Below, one piece after another: positions 23,246-31,790 of a stretch of 64,000 bases of DNA. Position 1 is the stretch's first letter, and each line of letters opens with the position of its first letter. The translations under genes and the position numbers were made by a program. The notes under the pieces are model-generated. The model had not been told where the DNA came from. It was given only the letters and a program-made list of their open reading frames with translations, and searched no databases. Source of the DNA: Pseudomonas sessilinigenes (GTDB taxonomy: Bacteria; Pseudomonadota; Gammaproteobacteria; Pseudomonadales; Pseudomonadaceae); NCBI RefSeq assembly GCF_003850565.1, contig NZ_CP027706.1, positions 496,001 to 560,000 on the forward strand, given 5' to 3'.

Positions 23246-23727
23246 GGCGTGGCCTCGGCGCTCAACGCGGTGATGTGGTAACGCGGGCCGTCCGTTAGCT
23301 CCAGGGTGAAATCCAGCGCCTGTCGATAGTCGACCTGCCAGCGTGGCTCCAGGCGACGCTGGCTGCCCTGTTGGTGGGCATTAGGGTAGCTGTCGGACAA
23401 TTGCTCCCCGGGCGTCAGGGCGAACAGCAGTGCGGCGAACAGCTCCCTGGCTTGCGGATTGGGGGGCAGCAGGCCGTCGGCCTGCCACTGTCCTGCTACC
23501 AGGCGCTGGCGTGCCAGGGGAATGCCCAGGGGGTCCATCAACGACCAACGCAGGGCCTGGCCCTCGGCCTGGACCACCAGTAGCCAGTCCTGGCTCTGGT
23601 CCTGGAGTTGTCGCTGCACATGCAGTTGCAACGGCAATGGCAGCGAGGGCGTGTGCTCGGGTAGCGGCGCCCGGCTGGCGCACGCGCCCAGCAACAGGAG
23701 ACAACCGAGCAGCAGGGCACGGATCAT
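23242..23727 (-). CDS. DUF3261 lipoprotein of the aryl-polyene cluster
   Basis: A 161-aa outer-membrane-type lipoprotein: signal peptide MIRALLLGCLLLLGAC with lipobox LLGAC. It matches the DUF3261 proteins that accompany aryl-polyene genes (LVVQAEGQALRWSLMDPLGIPLARQRL in the core). It may receive the aryl-polyene lipid at the outer membrane together with the LolA-like protein. It shares ATGA with the methyltransferase gene. Confidence 0.82.
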   Translation of the reverse strand: MIRALLLGCLLLLGACASRAPLPEHTPSLPLPLQLHVQRQLQDQSQDWLLVVQAEGQALRWSLMDPLGIPLARQRLVAGQWQADGLLPPNPQARELFAALLFALTPGEQLSDSYPNAHQQGSQRRLEPRWQVDYRQALDFTLELTDGPRYHITALSAEATP

Positions 23728-24485
23728 GCGGATGGACCTTGCTCGTCGACAGGGGGATCGAGTGGCTTGCGGGCCACGACATTGACCAGGGTTTCCTCGC
23801 GCTGGCCCACCGGCGGCGGCTGGCGCAGGCCAAGGCGTTCCAGCAGACCGAAGTCCTTGGCCCGACTCCACCACAGGTAGGGATAGGACACGTTGTCCTG
23901 GGTGAACTCGAAACCTTGCCGGGCAATCATCTGCAGGTACTGACCGGCGCTTTTTTGTACGTGCATCGGATGGCGGAACAGCCAGCGAATCACCCAGGTG
24001 TCGATATAGGCCTCGGTGGATTCGGCGAACAGCAGGTAGCCACCGGGCTTGAGCACCCGATAGAACTCGGCCAGGGCTTTTTCCTGTTCCACCAGGTGGT
24101 GGAAGGTCTGGTGGCAGAACAGCAGGTCGACGCTGGCGTCCGCCACTTTCAAGGTGGCGCAATCGCTACCGATCAATTCCACTTCCCACTGCTGGCGCCG
24201 GGCTTCCTCGGCGCTGAGCTTGAGGCTATGGGGGTCGGCATCGACACCGATCAGGCGCTTGGGCGCGAACACCTGGCGCAGGTACTGGAAGGACTTGCCC
24301 TGGCCGCAGCCGGCATCCAGCAGCACCGGGTTGCGCGGCGGCTCGCCATCGAACAGTGAGCGCAGATCGTTGATAGCCACCCGCAGCACATGGTGCTGCC
24401 AGGTTTGGCTGCGCAGGAACCAGAAACCGAAGCGGGTTTCCTCGACGTAGCTGTCGCTCAGGAACTGCGGGTTCTGGCCATTCAT
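23724..24485 (-). CDS. SAM-dependent methyltransferase
   Basis: Class I methyltransferase of 253 aa. The SAM-binding motif LLDAGCGQGKSFQYL is at about residues 52-66, acidic VDAD follows, and motif IV is LFCHQTFHHL. In aryl-polyene clusters such enzymes methylate the aryl head (ring or phenolic oxygen); that role is inferred from context. ATGA overlaps on both sides. Confidence 0.85.
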   Translation of the reverse strand: MNGQNPQFLSDSYVEETRFGFWFLRSQTWQHHVLRVAINDLRSLFDGEPPRNPVLLDAGCGQGKSFQYLRQVFAPKRLIGVDADPHSLKLSAEEARRQQWEVELIGSDCATLKVADASVDLLFCHQTFHHLVEQEKALAEFYRVLKPGGYLLFAESTEAYIDTWVIRWLFRHPMHVQKSAGQYLQMIARQGFEFTQDNVSYPYLWWSRAKDFGLLERLGLRQPPPVGQREETLVNVVARKPLDPPVDEQGPSA

Positions 24486-25729
24486 GCGCAAGCCCTCGCA
24501 CAGACTTCCGACAGCGCCTTGAGCCGGCGGCGCGGTTCGCTGACGAAGGGATTGCGGGTATCCCAGGCATAGCCGGCGAGGATCGAGCTGATCATGCGGC
24601 GGATCTCCTGGGAGCTGCCCGGGTGGTAGATCACATCCTGGAAGGTGCCGGCGTACCAGCCCTCGACGTAGCAGCGGAAAGTGTCCACGCCGCGCTTGAG
24701 CGGTTCGGCGAATTCCTCTTCCCAATCCACGCTCTGGCCTTGCAGCTGACGGTGCAGCACGCTGGCGGCCATGCTCGCCGAGCGCATGGCGATGGTCACG
24801 CCCGAGGAGAACACCGGGTCGAGAAATTCCGCGGCATTGCCCAGCAAGGCGAAGCCCGGGCCGTGCAGGGTACTGACATTGGCCGAGTAGCCACCGATGG
24901 TCCGGGCCGGGGTGTCCCACTCGGCGTTTTGCAGGACCCTGGCCAGGCTCGGGGTCTGGGCAATGAAGCCGCGCAGGCAGGCATCCAGGTCGCTATCGCG
25001 CCCGGCGAAGTGAGACTCGGCGGCGACCACGCCCACCGAACAGCGCCCGTTGCTGAAGGGAATGCTCCAGAACCAGATGTCGCGGTGTTCCGGATGGGTG
25101 GTGATGAGGATCTTGTTGCGATCGAAGTGCTCGCAGTCGATGCGATCCTCGATATGGGTGAACACCGCCCGGCGTACCGGGAAGTTCGAGGGGGCCTCCA
25201 GTTGCAGCAAGCGTGGCAAGACCCGGCCGTAGCCACTGGCATCAAGGATGAAGTCGGCCTCGATACGGTACTGGCTGCCGTCTTCGCGGCGACATTCCAG
25301 CTGTGGTTGTGCTCGCTCGATGTCCACCGCGATGACTTCCTGTCCATAGCGGATCTGTACCCCTTGCAGGGCCGCCTGGTCGGCCAGCAACTGATCGAAG
25401 TCGGCCCGCTGGACCTGGAACGTGGTGGGTTTGCCGTTGCTGAAGGTGTCGCCGAAATCGAAGGTACTGTAGTGCTCGCCCCAGGCGAAGGCCGCGCCGT
25501 TCTTGAGCTGGAAACCGGCGTCTTGAACGGCCTCGAGCATGCCGGCCTCCTCGACGAAGTCCAGGCAGTGGGACAGCAGGCTTTCGCCGATGGAGAAGCG
25601 TGGGAAATGTTGGCGCTCGACGATCAGTACGTCGTGGCCCTGGCGCTTGAGCAGCGCGGCCGCGATGGCCCCTGAAGGGCCGGCACCGATCACCACGACC
25701 TGGCGACGTTCCATTTCAACTGTTGGCAC
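24482..25729 (-). CDS. FAD-dependent halogenase-like monooxygenase
   Basis: A 415-aa single-component flavoprotein with Rossmann motif GAGPSGAIAA at residues 15-24. It has both signatures used for flavin-dependent halogenases: WxWxIP as WFWSIP (219-224) and FxxPxxSxG as FLDPVFSSG (302-310). A Lys at 76 (GFQLKNGAAF) lies where phenolic halogenases keep their active-site Lys. It could chlorinate or brominate the aryl head, as in xanthomonadins, but might instead hydroxylate it. AAGGAG sets the GTG start at 25729. It overlaps the antiporter gene by 14 bases. Confidence 0.82.
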   Translation of the reverse strand: MPTVEMERRQVVVIGAGPSGAIAAALLKRQGHDVLIVERQHFPRFSIGESLLSHCLDFVEEAGMLEAVQDAGFQLKNGAAFAWGEHYSTFDFGDTFSNGKPTTFQVQRADFDQLLADQAALQGVQIRYGQEVIAVDIERAQPQLECRREDGSQYRIEADFILDASGYGRVLPRLLQLEAPSNFPVRRAVFTHIEDRIDCEHFDRNKILITTHPEHRDIWFWSIPFSNGRCSVGVVAAESHFAGRDSDLDACLRGFIAQTPSLARVLQNAEWDTPARTIGGYSANVSTLHGPGFALLGNAAEFLDPVFSSGVTIAMRSASMAASVLHRQLQGQSVDWEEEFAEPLKRGVDTFRCYVEGWYAGTFQDVIYHPGSSQEIRRMISSILAGYAWDTRNPFVSEPRRRLKALSEVCARACA

Positions 25730-26906
25730 TAGGGCTCCTTGCCGGTTTGGCGATGTTCAGATTCGAGGAGGCCACGTTCTGCGTGGCCGGAGGTATTCGG
25801 TGCAGGCCGGCCAGGGCCGGTAGCAGGGTGGCGATCAGGCCCATGAGCATCAGCGCGAAGTACAGCGCCGGGCTGATCAGTTGCTGTTGCAGCAGCAGGT
25901 TGAGAAACACGATCTCGCTCAGGCCGCGGATGTTCAGCAGCAGGCTTTCGTGCCAGCGCCTGGCACCTTCGAAAGACGCGCCGGCCCAGCTCAGGCCCAG
26001 CCAGTTGCCCAGCAGCTTGCTGGCGATCGGCAAGAGCAGCAGCGCCAGCAGTTGCACCCAGCCCAGACTGTCCATGGCCCCATGGACATCGATCTGCACG
26101 ATGCCAAAGGTCAGGATCAGCGGGATGGCGACAAAGGTCTGCAAGCGTTCCATCCAGGCTGCCTTTAACGGCAGCGCCAGCGGTAGCTTGAGGGCCGCCA
26201 TGCACAGCAGGTAGCCGATGCCGAATATCAGGGCATTGAGCCGGTAGTGCTCGGCGACCACCAGCAGGCCGAAGAAGCCCAGGCTGTAGACCATGGAGTG
26301 GCGCAGGCCGAGGCGACGCAGCAGCAAGGGCAGGCAGGCGCCGGCCAGGGGCAGTAGCAGGCTGTTCAGCTCCAGGCTGCCCTGGGCCAGGGCGAACAGG
26401 CTCCAGCAGGTCAGGTCGATGAGGATCGCGGCCTGCACCAGGCGCCGGGTGGCCCGGGCCGGGTACTGGATATGCCGCAGGTACAGGTAGAGCACCGGAA
26501 TGGCGGTAATGGCGAACAGCAAGCCCAGCGCCAGGGTGCCCAGCCAGGGTTGCTTCGGTATTAGCCAGGTGGCTGCGGCCAGGCCGCAGGCAAAGGGGAG
26601 GCAAAAGCTCGGGAGGGCGATCTTCAGGCTCTGGCGATCCAGGCGCAGGTCGATGACATCGCTCAGGATATGTCCCAGCAGCAGGGCAAAGCCCAGGCTA
26701 TAGGAGTGCTTGAGCCACGACGGCGCCACCAGTTGCGCACCACTGAGCCCCCAATGGGGCTCGACCCAAAGCAGCATCAGCAGAGGCAGGCCGAAGGTCG
26801 CCAGCAGTAGCTGGCTGACGATCGGAATCAGGCCCAGGCGTCGGCCGATGTGCGTGGCCAGGGCGAACAGGGCCAGGACCAGCAGCCAGAACAGGAGGAT
26901 CAGCAC
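25716..26906 (-). CDS. Cation:proton antiporter-like membrane protein
   Basis: About 12 membrane helices, 396 aa, of the Na+/H+ exchanger (CPA) superfamily. The first helix is followed by HIGRRLGLIPIVSQLLLATFGLP, the CPA2-type start (usually GRRLGLPxVVGELLAG, here with Ser-Gln in place of Gly-Glu). ESLLLNIRGLSEIVFLNLLL near the C-terminus is typical. No RCK/TrkA domain. GTG 26906 overlaps the MMPL stop; no clear ribosome site, so start uncertain. It may support export energetically or transport a cluster product. Confidence 0.75.
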   Translation of the reverse strand: MLILLFWLLVLALFALATHIGRRLGLIPIVSQLLLATFGLPLLMLLWVEPHWGLSGAQLVAPSWLKHSYSLGFALLLGHILSDVIDLRLDRQSLKIALPSFCLPFACGLAAATWLIPKQPWLGTLALGLLFAITAIPVLYLYLRHIQYPARATRRLVQAAILIDLTCWSLFALAQGSLELNSLLLPLAGACLPLLLRRLGLRHSMVYSLGFFGLLVVAEHYRLNALIFGIGYLLCMAALKLPLALPLKAAWMERLQTFVAIPLILTFGIVQIDVHGAMDSLGWVQLLALLLLPIASKLLGNWLGLSWAGASFEGARRWHESLLLNIRGLSEIVFLNLLLQQQLISPALYFALMLMGLIATLLPALAGLHRIPPATQNVASSNLNIAKPARSPSANS

Positions 26907-29242
26907 GTTGGTTGCTCGGTGGTGGCTCCCGGATGCGCCCCGTGGCCGGCCCAGGGCGCGAGGATGAAGCTGAACGCCAGCCCCAGGCTCACGGCAAGGC
27001 CGAAGTTGCTCACCGCCGGGGTACTGGAGATGGCCAGCAGGCCGAACGACAGCCAGGTCGTCAGGGCTGCCAGCAAGGTACCCAGCAGGCTCACCGCGGC
27101 GCCGCCGATCTGCTCGCGCATGAGAATCGCGTAGTCGACGCTGATCGCGGTCACCAGCAACAGGCCGAACAGGCTGAACAGTGTCAGGGGTTGTCCCAGC
27201 CAGCCGAGGCTGGCCAGGCTGCACAGGGCCGCCAACAGTGGCAGGGCCACCAGGCGCAGGGCGCCACCGATACCGAAAGGCAGGATCAGCAACAGCACGA
27301 TCAGTACGCAGGAGGCCAGCTTGAGCTCGGCGGCGCTGACCTGGGTGGCCGCGAACACCCGGTTCAGCTCGCCCAGGCGGTCGACCAGCTGCACTCCTGG
27401 CAAGTCGTCGCTCTGCACCCGCAGCAGGGCCGCGTCATTGAGGCCCTGCAGGCTGACCATCGCCGCTACGCCATCGCTCGTCGCTCCCAGCCATAGCGGT
27501 CGGTATGGCTCGGCCAGGGGGCCGGCGAGGGCACTGTCGATGTCTTCCACGGGCAGCTGTTGCAGCGCTTGGAGTTCGGCCTGCAAGGCGTGTTCCGGTA
27601 CGCCCAGCTCCAGCAGTGGCTGCCAGAAACCGGGCAGCTTGCCGAGTGCCGCACGCACGCGCTGTTGGTCCTCGGGAGGGCTGAGTAACTGGTTCAGGCC
27701 CAGGTAGCCCTTGAGCTTGCCCAGGCTGACCAATGCCTGGAGGCGCTCATCCAGGGCGTTCAGGCGCTCCAGGAGTTGCTGCTGGTCGCTCGCCCGCACC
27801 AGGAAGAACTGGCTGGTGGGCTGATAGCCGGTGATCCGCACGATGGCCTGGGCCTCTTGCAGCAGTTGTGGCGGCGCGCTCACCCACTGGCGGATATCGT
27901 TCTTGCTCTGGAGTTGCCACAGGCCGGCGGCACAGAACAGCCCCAGCAGGACCAGCAAGATCGGGCTCGGCACTCGCGCCAGTAGCGCAGCGCGGAGGCG
28001 GAGCAGGGCTTCGGCGACCTGCAGTGGCCAGCGTGCCGGGCGTGGCTCGACATGCTTGAGCAGCGCCGGCAGCAGGCACACCGCCGACAGGTAGGCCCCC
28101 AGCAGGCCAGCGGCGGAAAACACAGCGATCTGGGTCAGGGCCGGGAAGGGGGTCCAGGCCAGGGCCAGGTAGCCGATGCAACTGGTGACCAGGCTCAGGG
28201 TCAGGCCCGGCACGGTCAGGCGCAAGGCCGGCCAGCTGCGCCAGGGATTCAGGCTCCAGCTCTTGGACAGGTAATGCAGGGGATAGTCGACGGCGACCCC
28301 GATCAGGCTCGAACCCAGGACCAGGGTCATGACATGCATGTGGCCGAACAGGGCGACGCAGGCCACGGCACCGAACGACATGCCCACCAGCACCGGGACA
28401 AAGGCCAGCAGCGCGCGCCAGCGACGAAAGGCCAGGAGCAGCAGCGCCAGGATACCCAGGGTCGCACCACCGCCGACCCAGGTGATTTCCCGCGAGGCTT
28501 GTTGTTGTCCGTTGGCGGCATACAGCAAGCCGCTGGCGGCCAATAGCTGCACCTGCTGCGTGGCCGCTTGCTCGCGGCTGTGCTGCAGCAGTTCGGCCAC
28601 TTGCAGGGGCAGTTGCATGTCGAAAGCGTTGCCGCCGGTGTGGGCGCGCAGCAACACCCAATGCTTGCCATCGGCCTCGGCCACCAGGGCACCGCTGCCG
28701 ACGTCCAGCTGTACCGCACCGTGTTGCGGCTGATTGTTCTGGATGCGCCCGGTCAGGCCCAGCCAGTCATCCTGGCTGGGTACCAGGGTGAAGCCGGCGA
28801 AGGGGTCGAACAGGCTCTGCACCCGTTGCTGGATGAAGGCCTGGGGCTGTTCGAGCAGCTGTTGGCGATCCTTGGCCGAGAGCATCGCCAGGCGGCCTTG
28901 CAGCAGTTGCTTGCGCAGCGCCGGCAGGTCGGCTTGCAGGTTCCACTGGACCTTGTCGAACAGGCCGCTGGCTTGCCACTGCCCGCCCAGCTCTCGGGCC
29001 ATGTCCAGCGCCCGTTGGCGTTCGGCATGCCCCACCAGTACCAGGATCTCCCGGTTCAACGGCTCCTGCATACGTTGTTCGGCCTGGAGCTCCAGGGCGT
29101 CGGGAGCCGTGCCAGGCACCAGCTCCATGAGATTGGCCGACAGCGGCGCGCCATGGCGCCATTGCCAGGCACCCAGGGCCAGGACCAGCGCCAGCAGGAT
29201 CAGGAAGCATCGCGGTAACCAGCGCTCACTCGGCAAAGTCAT
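26900..29242 (-). CDS. MMPL/RND-family exporter of the aryl-polyene cluster
   Basis: A 780-aa inner-membrane exporter: N-terminal helix, a large periplasmic domain, five helices (GVAVDYPLHYLSKSW is the conserved acidic helix), a second periplasmic domain and a second set of helices (SVDYAILMREQIGG). This is the RND two-repeat plan of MMPL proteins. With the LolA-like protein it should move the lipid-linked pigment toward the outer membrane. CGGAG supports ATG 29242 over the ATG at 29257. Confidence 0.88.
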   Translation of the reverse strand: MTLPSERWLPRCFLILLALVLALGAWQWRHGAPLSANLMELVPGTAPDALELQAEQRMQEPLNREILVLVGHAERQRALDMARELGGQWQASGLFDKVQWNLQADLPALRKQLLQGRLAMLSAKDRQQLLEQPQAFIQQRVQSLFDPFAGFTLVPSQDDWLGLTGRIQNNQPQHGAVQLDVGSGALVAEADGKHWVLLRAHTGGNAFDMQLPLQVAELLQHSREQAATQQVQLLAASGLLYAANGQQQASREITWVGGGATLGILALLLLAFRRWRALLAFVPVLVGMSFGAVACVALFGHMHVMTLVLGSSLIGVAVDYPLHYLSKSWSLNPWRSWPALRLTVPGLTLSLVTSCIGYLALAWTPFPALTQIAVFSAAGLLGAYLSAVCLLPALLKHVEPRPARWPLQVAEALLRLRAALLARVPSPILLVLLGLFCAAGLWQLQSKNDIRQWVSAPPQLLQEAQAIVRITGYQPTSQFFLVRASDQQQLLERLNALDERLQALVSLGKLKGYLGLNQLLSPPEDQQRVRAALGKLPGFWQPLLELGVPEHALQAELQALQQLPVEDIDSALAGPLAEPYRPLWLGATSDGVAAMVSLQGLNDAALLRVQSDDLPGVQLVDRLGELNRVFAATQVSAAELKLASCVLIVLLLILPFGIGGALRLVALPLLAALCSLASLGWLGQPLTLFSLFGLLLVTAISVDYAILMREQIGGAAVSLLGTLLAALTTWLSFGLLAISSTPAVSNFGLAVSLGLAFSFILAPWAGHGAHPGATTEQPTC

Positions 29243-29831
29243 GTTGCTCCGTGTCACTCAGGGGCTGGGCGCTGGTGCTGTCCTGCATGGTCATCACCGT
29301 GCGGTCGCCCTGGGTCTCCAGCAGTTCGATGCGCTGCACCAGGCTGCCGCCCTCGATGTTGATCTGGGTGAAGATCTGCTGGAGCAGCAGCGAGCGAGGA
29401 ATCAGCTGCAACTGCCAGGCTTGCGCGCTGCCTTGCAACTTGAGTTCGAAGTCTCGTTGCAGGCCGCTGCTGTCACCTTGCAGGACGGCGAGGAACAGGC
29501 GGTTCTGTTCGGCCCCGGCGCTCTTGCCCGGCAGCATCTGCCAACCTGCGCCGTCGCGTCGGGCGATGCCCTTGGGCGTCATGCGGTAGTCCTGCTGCAG
29601 TGGCGTCTGCAACAGCCACAGCAGGCCATGGTTCCTGGCCAGGACGAAGTGGCCCTTGCTGGTCAGTGGCTGGGCCAGGGCCCGCAGGTGTTTTTCCTGG
29701 ATGAAGCGGCCATGGATCACCTCCGGTCGCGCAAGCTGGTCGCTCAGCTGTTGCAGATCGAAGGCCTGGGCCTGGGAGGGCAGGCCCAGCACCAGCAGGC
29801 AGGCCAGCAGCAAGGGTTTGCAGAAATTCAT
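29226..29831 (-). CDS. LolA-like outer-membrane lipid carrier
   Basis: A 201-aa periplasmic protein with signal peptide MNFCKPLLLACLLVLGLPSQAQA and a LolA-type half-barrel (HGRFIQEKHLRALAQPLTSKG is the conserved first strand block). Paired with the MMPL exporter, it likely ferries the hydrophobic aryl-polyene product across the periplasm. ATGA overlap with the thioesterase gene. Confidence 0.87.
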   Translation of the reverse strand: MNFCKPLLLACLLVLGLPSQAQAFDLQQLSDQLARPEVIHGRFIQEKHLRALAQPLTSKGHFVLARNHGLLWLLQTPLQQDYRMTPKGIARRDGAGWQMLPGKSAGAEQNRLFLAVLQGDSSGLQRDFELKLQGSAQAWQLQLIPRSLLLQQIFTQINIEGGSLVQRIELLETQGDRTVMTMQDSTSAQPLSDTEQHDFAE

Positions 29832-30253
29832 GGCAGCAGGCGCTCCACGGCGTCGGTGAATACCTTGGGTGAAGCCAGCTGCATTTCCCGGCTGGCGATG
29901 TCCACGGCCACTTGCACCGAACTGGCGCGGGTCAGGCGTTCGCCGCTGGCCTGGTCGGTGATCAGGTAGTTGATCTTCAGGCGGTGCTCCCATTCCACCA
30001 GGCTGGCGCGCACGTTCAGGGTCTGGCCGAACACCGCGCCACGCACGTAGCGCAATTGCAGGTCGATCACCGGCCAGGCGTAGCCGGAGTCGCGCATTTG
30101 CTCGTAGTTGTGCCCGAGCTTGTCCAGCAGGGCGCAGCGGGCGACCTCCAGGTACTTGACGTAGTGCCCGTGCCAGACCACGTGCATGGTGTCGATGTCG
30201 AAGAACGGCACCAGGATCTGGGTATCGGCGTATATCGCTCCCTGGCTACGCAT
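29828..30253 (-). CDS. Acyl-CoA/ACP thioesterase, 4HBT hotdog family
   Basis: A 141-aa hotdog thioesterase of the YbgC/4-hydroxybenzoyl-CoA type. The signature FFDIDTMHVVWHGHYVKYLE has the catalytic Asp and the WHGHY helix start. It would release or proof-read acyl intermediates in the polyene pathway. Its start overlaps the ammonia-lyase stop by 8 bases. Confidence 0.88.
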   Translation of the reverse strand: MRSQGAIYADTQILVPFFDIDTMHVVWHGHYVKYLEVARCALLDKLGHNYEQMRDSGYAWPVIDLQLRYVRGAVFGQTLNVRASLVEWEHRLKINYLITDQASGERLTRASSVQVAVDIASREMQLASPKVFTDAVERLLP

Positions 30254-31790
30254 GCAGCCTCCAGTGCCGGTTGGCGATGCGTTGCAGGCACAGGCGCAAT
30301 TCGCCCTCCAGGGCCCGGTCCTCGATCACTGGAGGGAAGTCCTCGGCCAGTTGCCGCTGCATAGCTGCGAGGGCCGGAGGCAGGGGCCGGGCATCGGCTT
30401 CTCGGCTGCGCAGCCAGACACCCTGGTTGGCGGCCAGCAGGCTCGCGGCGGCCACTTGTTCGGTGAGCTCCAGCACACGAATGGCGTCCCGGGCGGCGAT
30501 GGTGCCCATGCTCACCTTGTCCTGGTTGTGGCATTCGGTGGAGCGCGAGAACACGCTGGCCGGCAGGGTGTTCTTCAAGGCTTCGGCCGTCCAGGCGCTG
30601 GCGCCGATCTGTACCGCCTTGAAGCCGTGGTTGAGCATCGCTCGCTCAGCGCCCGCGCCAGACAGGTTGCTCGGCAGGCCATGGTTGTAGCGCACGTCCA
30701 CCAGCAGTGCCAGTTGGCGGTCAAGCAGGTCGGCAACGTTGGCCATCAGGTTCTTCAGGCTGTCCATGGCGAAGGCGATATGCCCGCCGTAGAAGTGCCC
30801 GCCGTGGAGTACGCGCTCGGCCTCGGCATCGATGATCGGGTTGTCGTTGGCGCTATTGAGCTCCGTCTCGATGAACGAGCGCAGCCAGCCCAGGCTGTCG
30901 CCCAACACGCCCAGTACATGGGGCGCGCAGCGCAGGGAATAGCGGTCCTGGAGGCGGTGCAGGGGCGCGGCAGGCGCGTCGATCGCCAGGTCCTGGCGCA
31001 ACCAGGCTGCCACTTGCATCTGCCCCGGATGGGGCTTGGCAGCAAACAGGCGTTCATCGAAGTGCTCTGGATTGCCTTGCAGGGCCACCACGTTCAGCGC
31101 CGTGATACGGGTTGCCAGGCGCAGCAGGTAGTCCGCGCGAGCGAAAGCCAGGCAAGCCAGGCCGGTCATCACCGCCGTGCCATTCATCAGCGCCAGGGCT
31201 TCCTTGGGTCGCAGTACCAACGGCTCCCAGCCCAGCTCGCGGTGGACGTCGGCCGACTCGCGGCGTTCGCCACGAAACAGCACCTGGCGTTCGCCGGACA
31301 AGGTCGCGGCCACGTAGGACAGTGGCGTCAGGTCGCCGCTGGCGCCCACCGAGCCCTCTTCCGGGATCAGCGGCAGGACGTCCTGGTCGAGGAAGGCTTG
31401 CAGGCGTTCCAGCAGTTCCACGCGGACCCCGGAGACGCCTTGGCACAGTGACTGCAAGCGCGCGGCGAGGACGGCGCGGGTGGCCTGTGGATCGAGCAGT
31501 TGGCCAAGGCCGCAGCCGTGGAAGGTGTACAGATGACGGGGCAGGGCCTCGACATGTTCCAGTGGCACCGCCACCACGCATGAGTCGCCATAGCCGGTGG
31601 TCACGCCGTAGATCACCCCTTCCTTGTCCAGGAGGGAGTCGAGGAACTGCGCACCCTTGGCAATGCCCCGGCGCCAGTCGGCGTCGCTTTGCAGGCGCGT
31701 CGGTACCTGGCGGTTGGCCAGGGCCAGCACGTCTTCGATGCGCAAGGGGTGTTCGCCGAAGGTTACCGGCTCATGGGTCGAGGTTGTCAT
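30246..31790 (-). CDS. Aromatic amino-acid ammonia lyase (HAL/PAL/TAL family)
   Basis: A 514-aa MIO enzyme. The prosthetic-group tripeptide Ala-Ser-Gly is at 150-152 (GSVGASGDLTPLSY) and the catalytic Tyr is residue 61 (VIYGVTTGYG). It would deaminate an aromatic amino acid to a cinnamate- or urocanate-like acid, a plausible aryl starter. The substrate-selecting pair aligns with Phe90-His91, neither His-Leu (Rhodobacter TAL), Phe-Leu (PAL) nor Ser-His (HAL), so specificity cannot be called. The flanking genes are pigment genes, not hut genes. Confidence 0.9.
   Translation of the reverse strand: MTTSTHEPVTFGEHPLRIEDVLALANRQVPTRLQSDADWRRGIAKGAQFLDSLLDKEGVIYGVTTGYGDSCVVAVPLEHVEALPRHLYTFHGCGLGQLLDPQATRAVLAARLQSLCQGVSGVRVELLERLQAFLDQDVLPLIPEEGSVGASGDLTPLSYVAATLSGERQVLFRGERRESADVHRELGWEPLVLRPKEALALMNGTAVMTGLACLAFARADYLLRLATRITALNVVALQGNPEHFDERLFAAKPHPGQMQVAAWLRQDLAIDAPAAPLHRLQDRYSLRCAPHVLGVLGDSLGWLRSFIETELNSANDNPIIDAEAERVLHGGHFYGGHIAFAMDSLKNLMANVADLLDRQLALLVDVRYNHGLPSNLSGAGAERAMLNHGFKAVQIGASAWTAEALKNTLPASVFSRSTECHNQDKVSMGTIAARDAIRVLELTEQVAAASLLAANQGVWLRSREADARPLPPALAAMQRQLAEDFPPVIEDRALEGELRLCLQRIANRHWRLHA

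Noticed and set aside
30246..31790. hutH, histidine degradation
   Set aside because: No other hut genes nearby, the gene is embedded by overlaps in the pigment operon, and the selectivity pair differs from histidine ammonia lyase.
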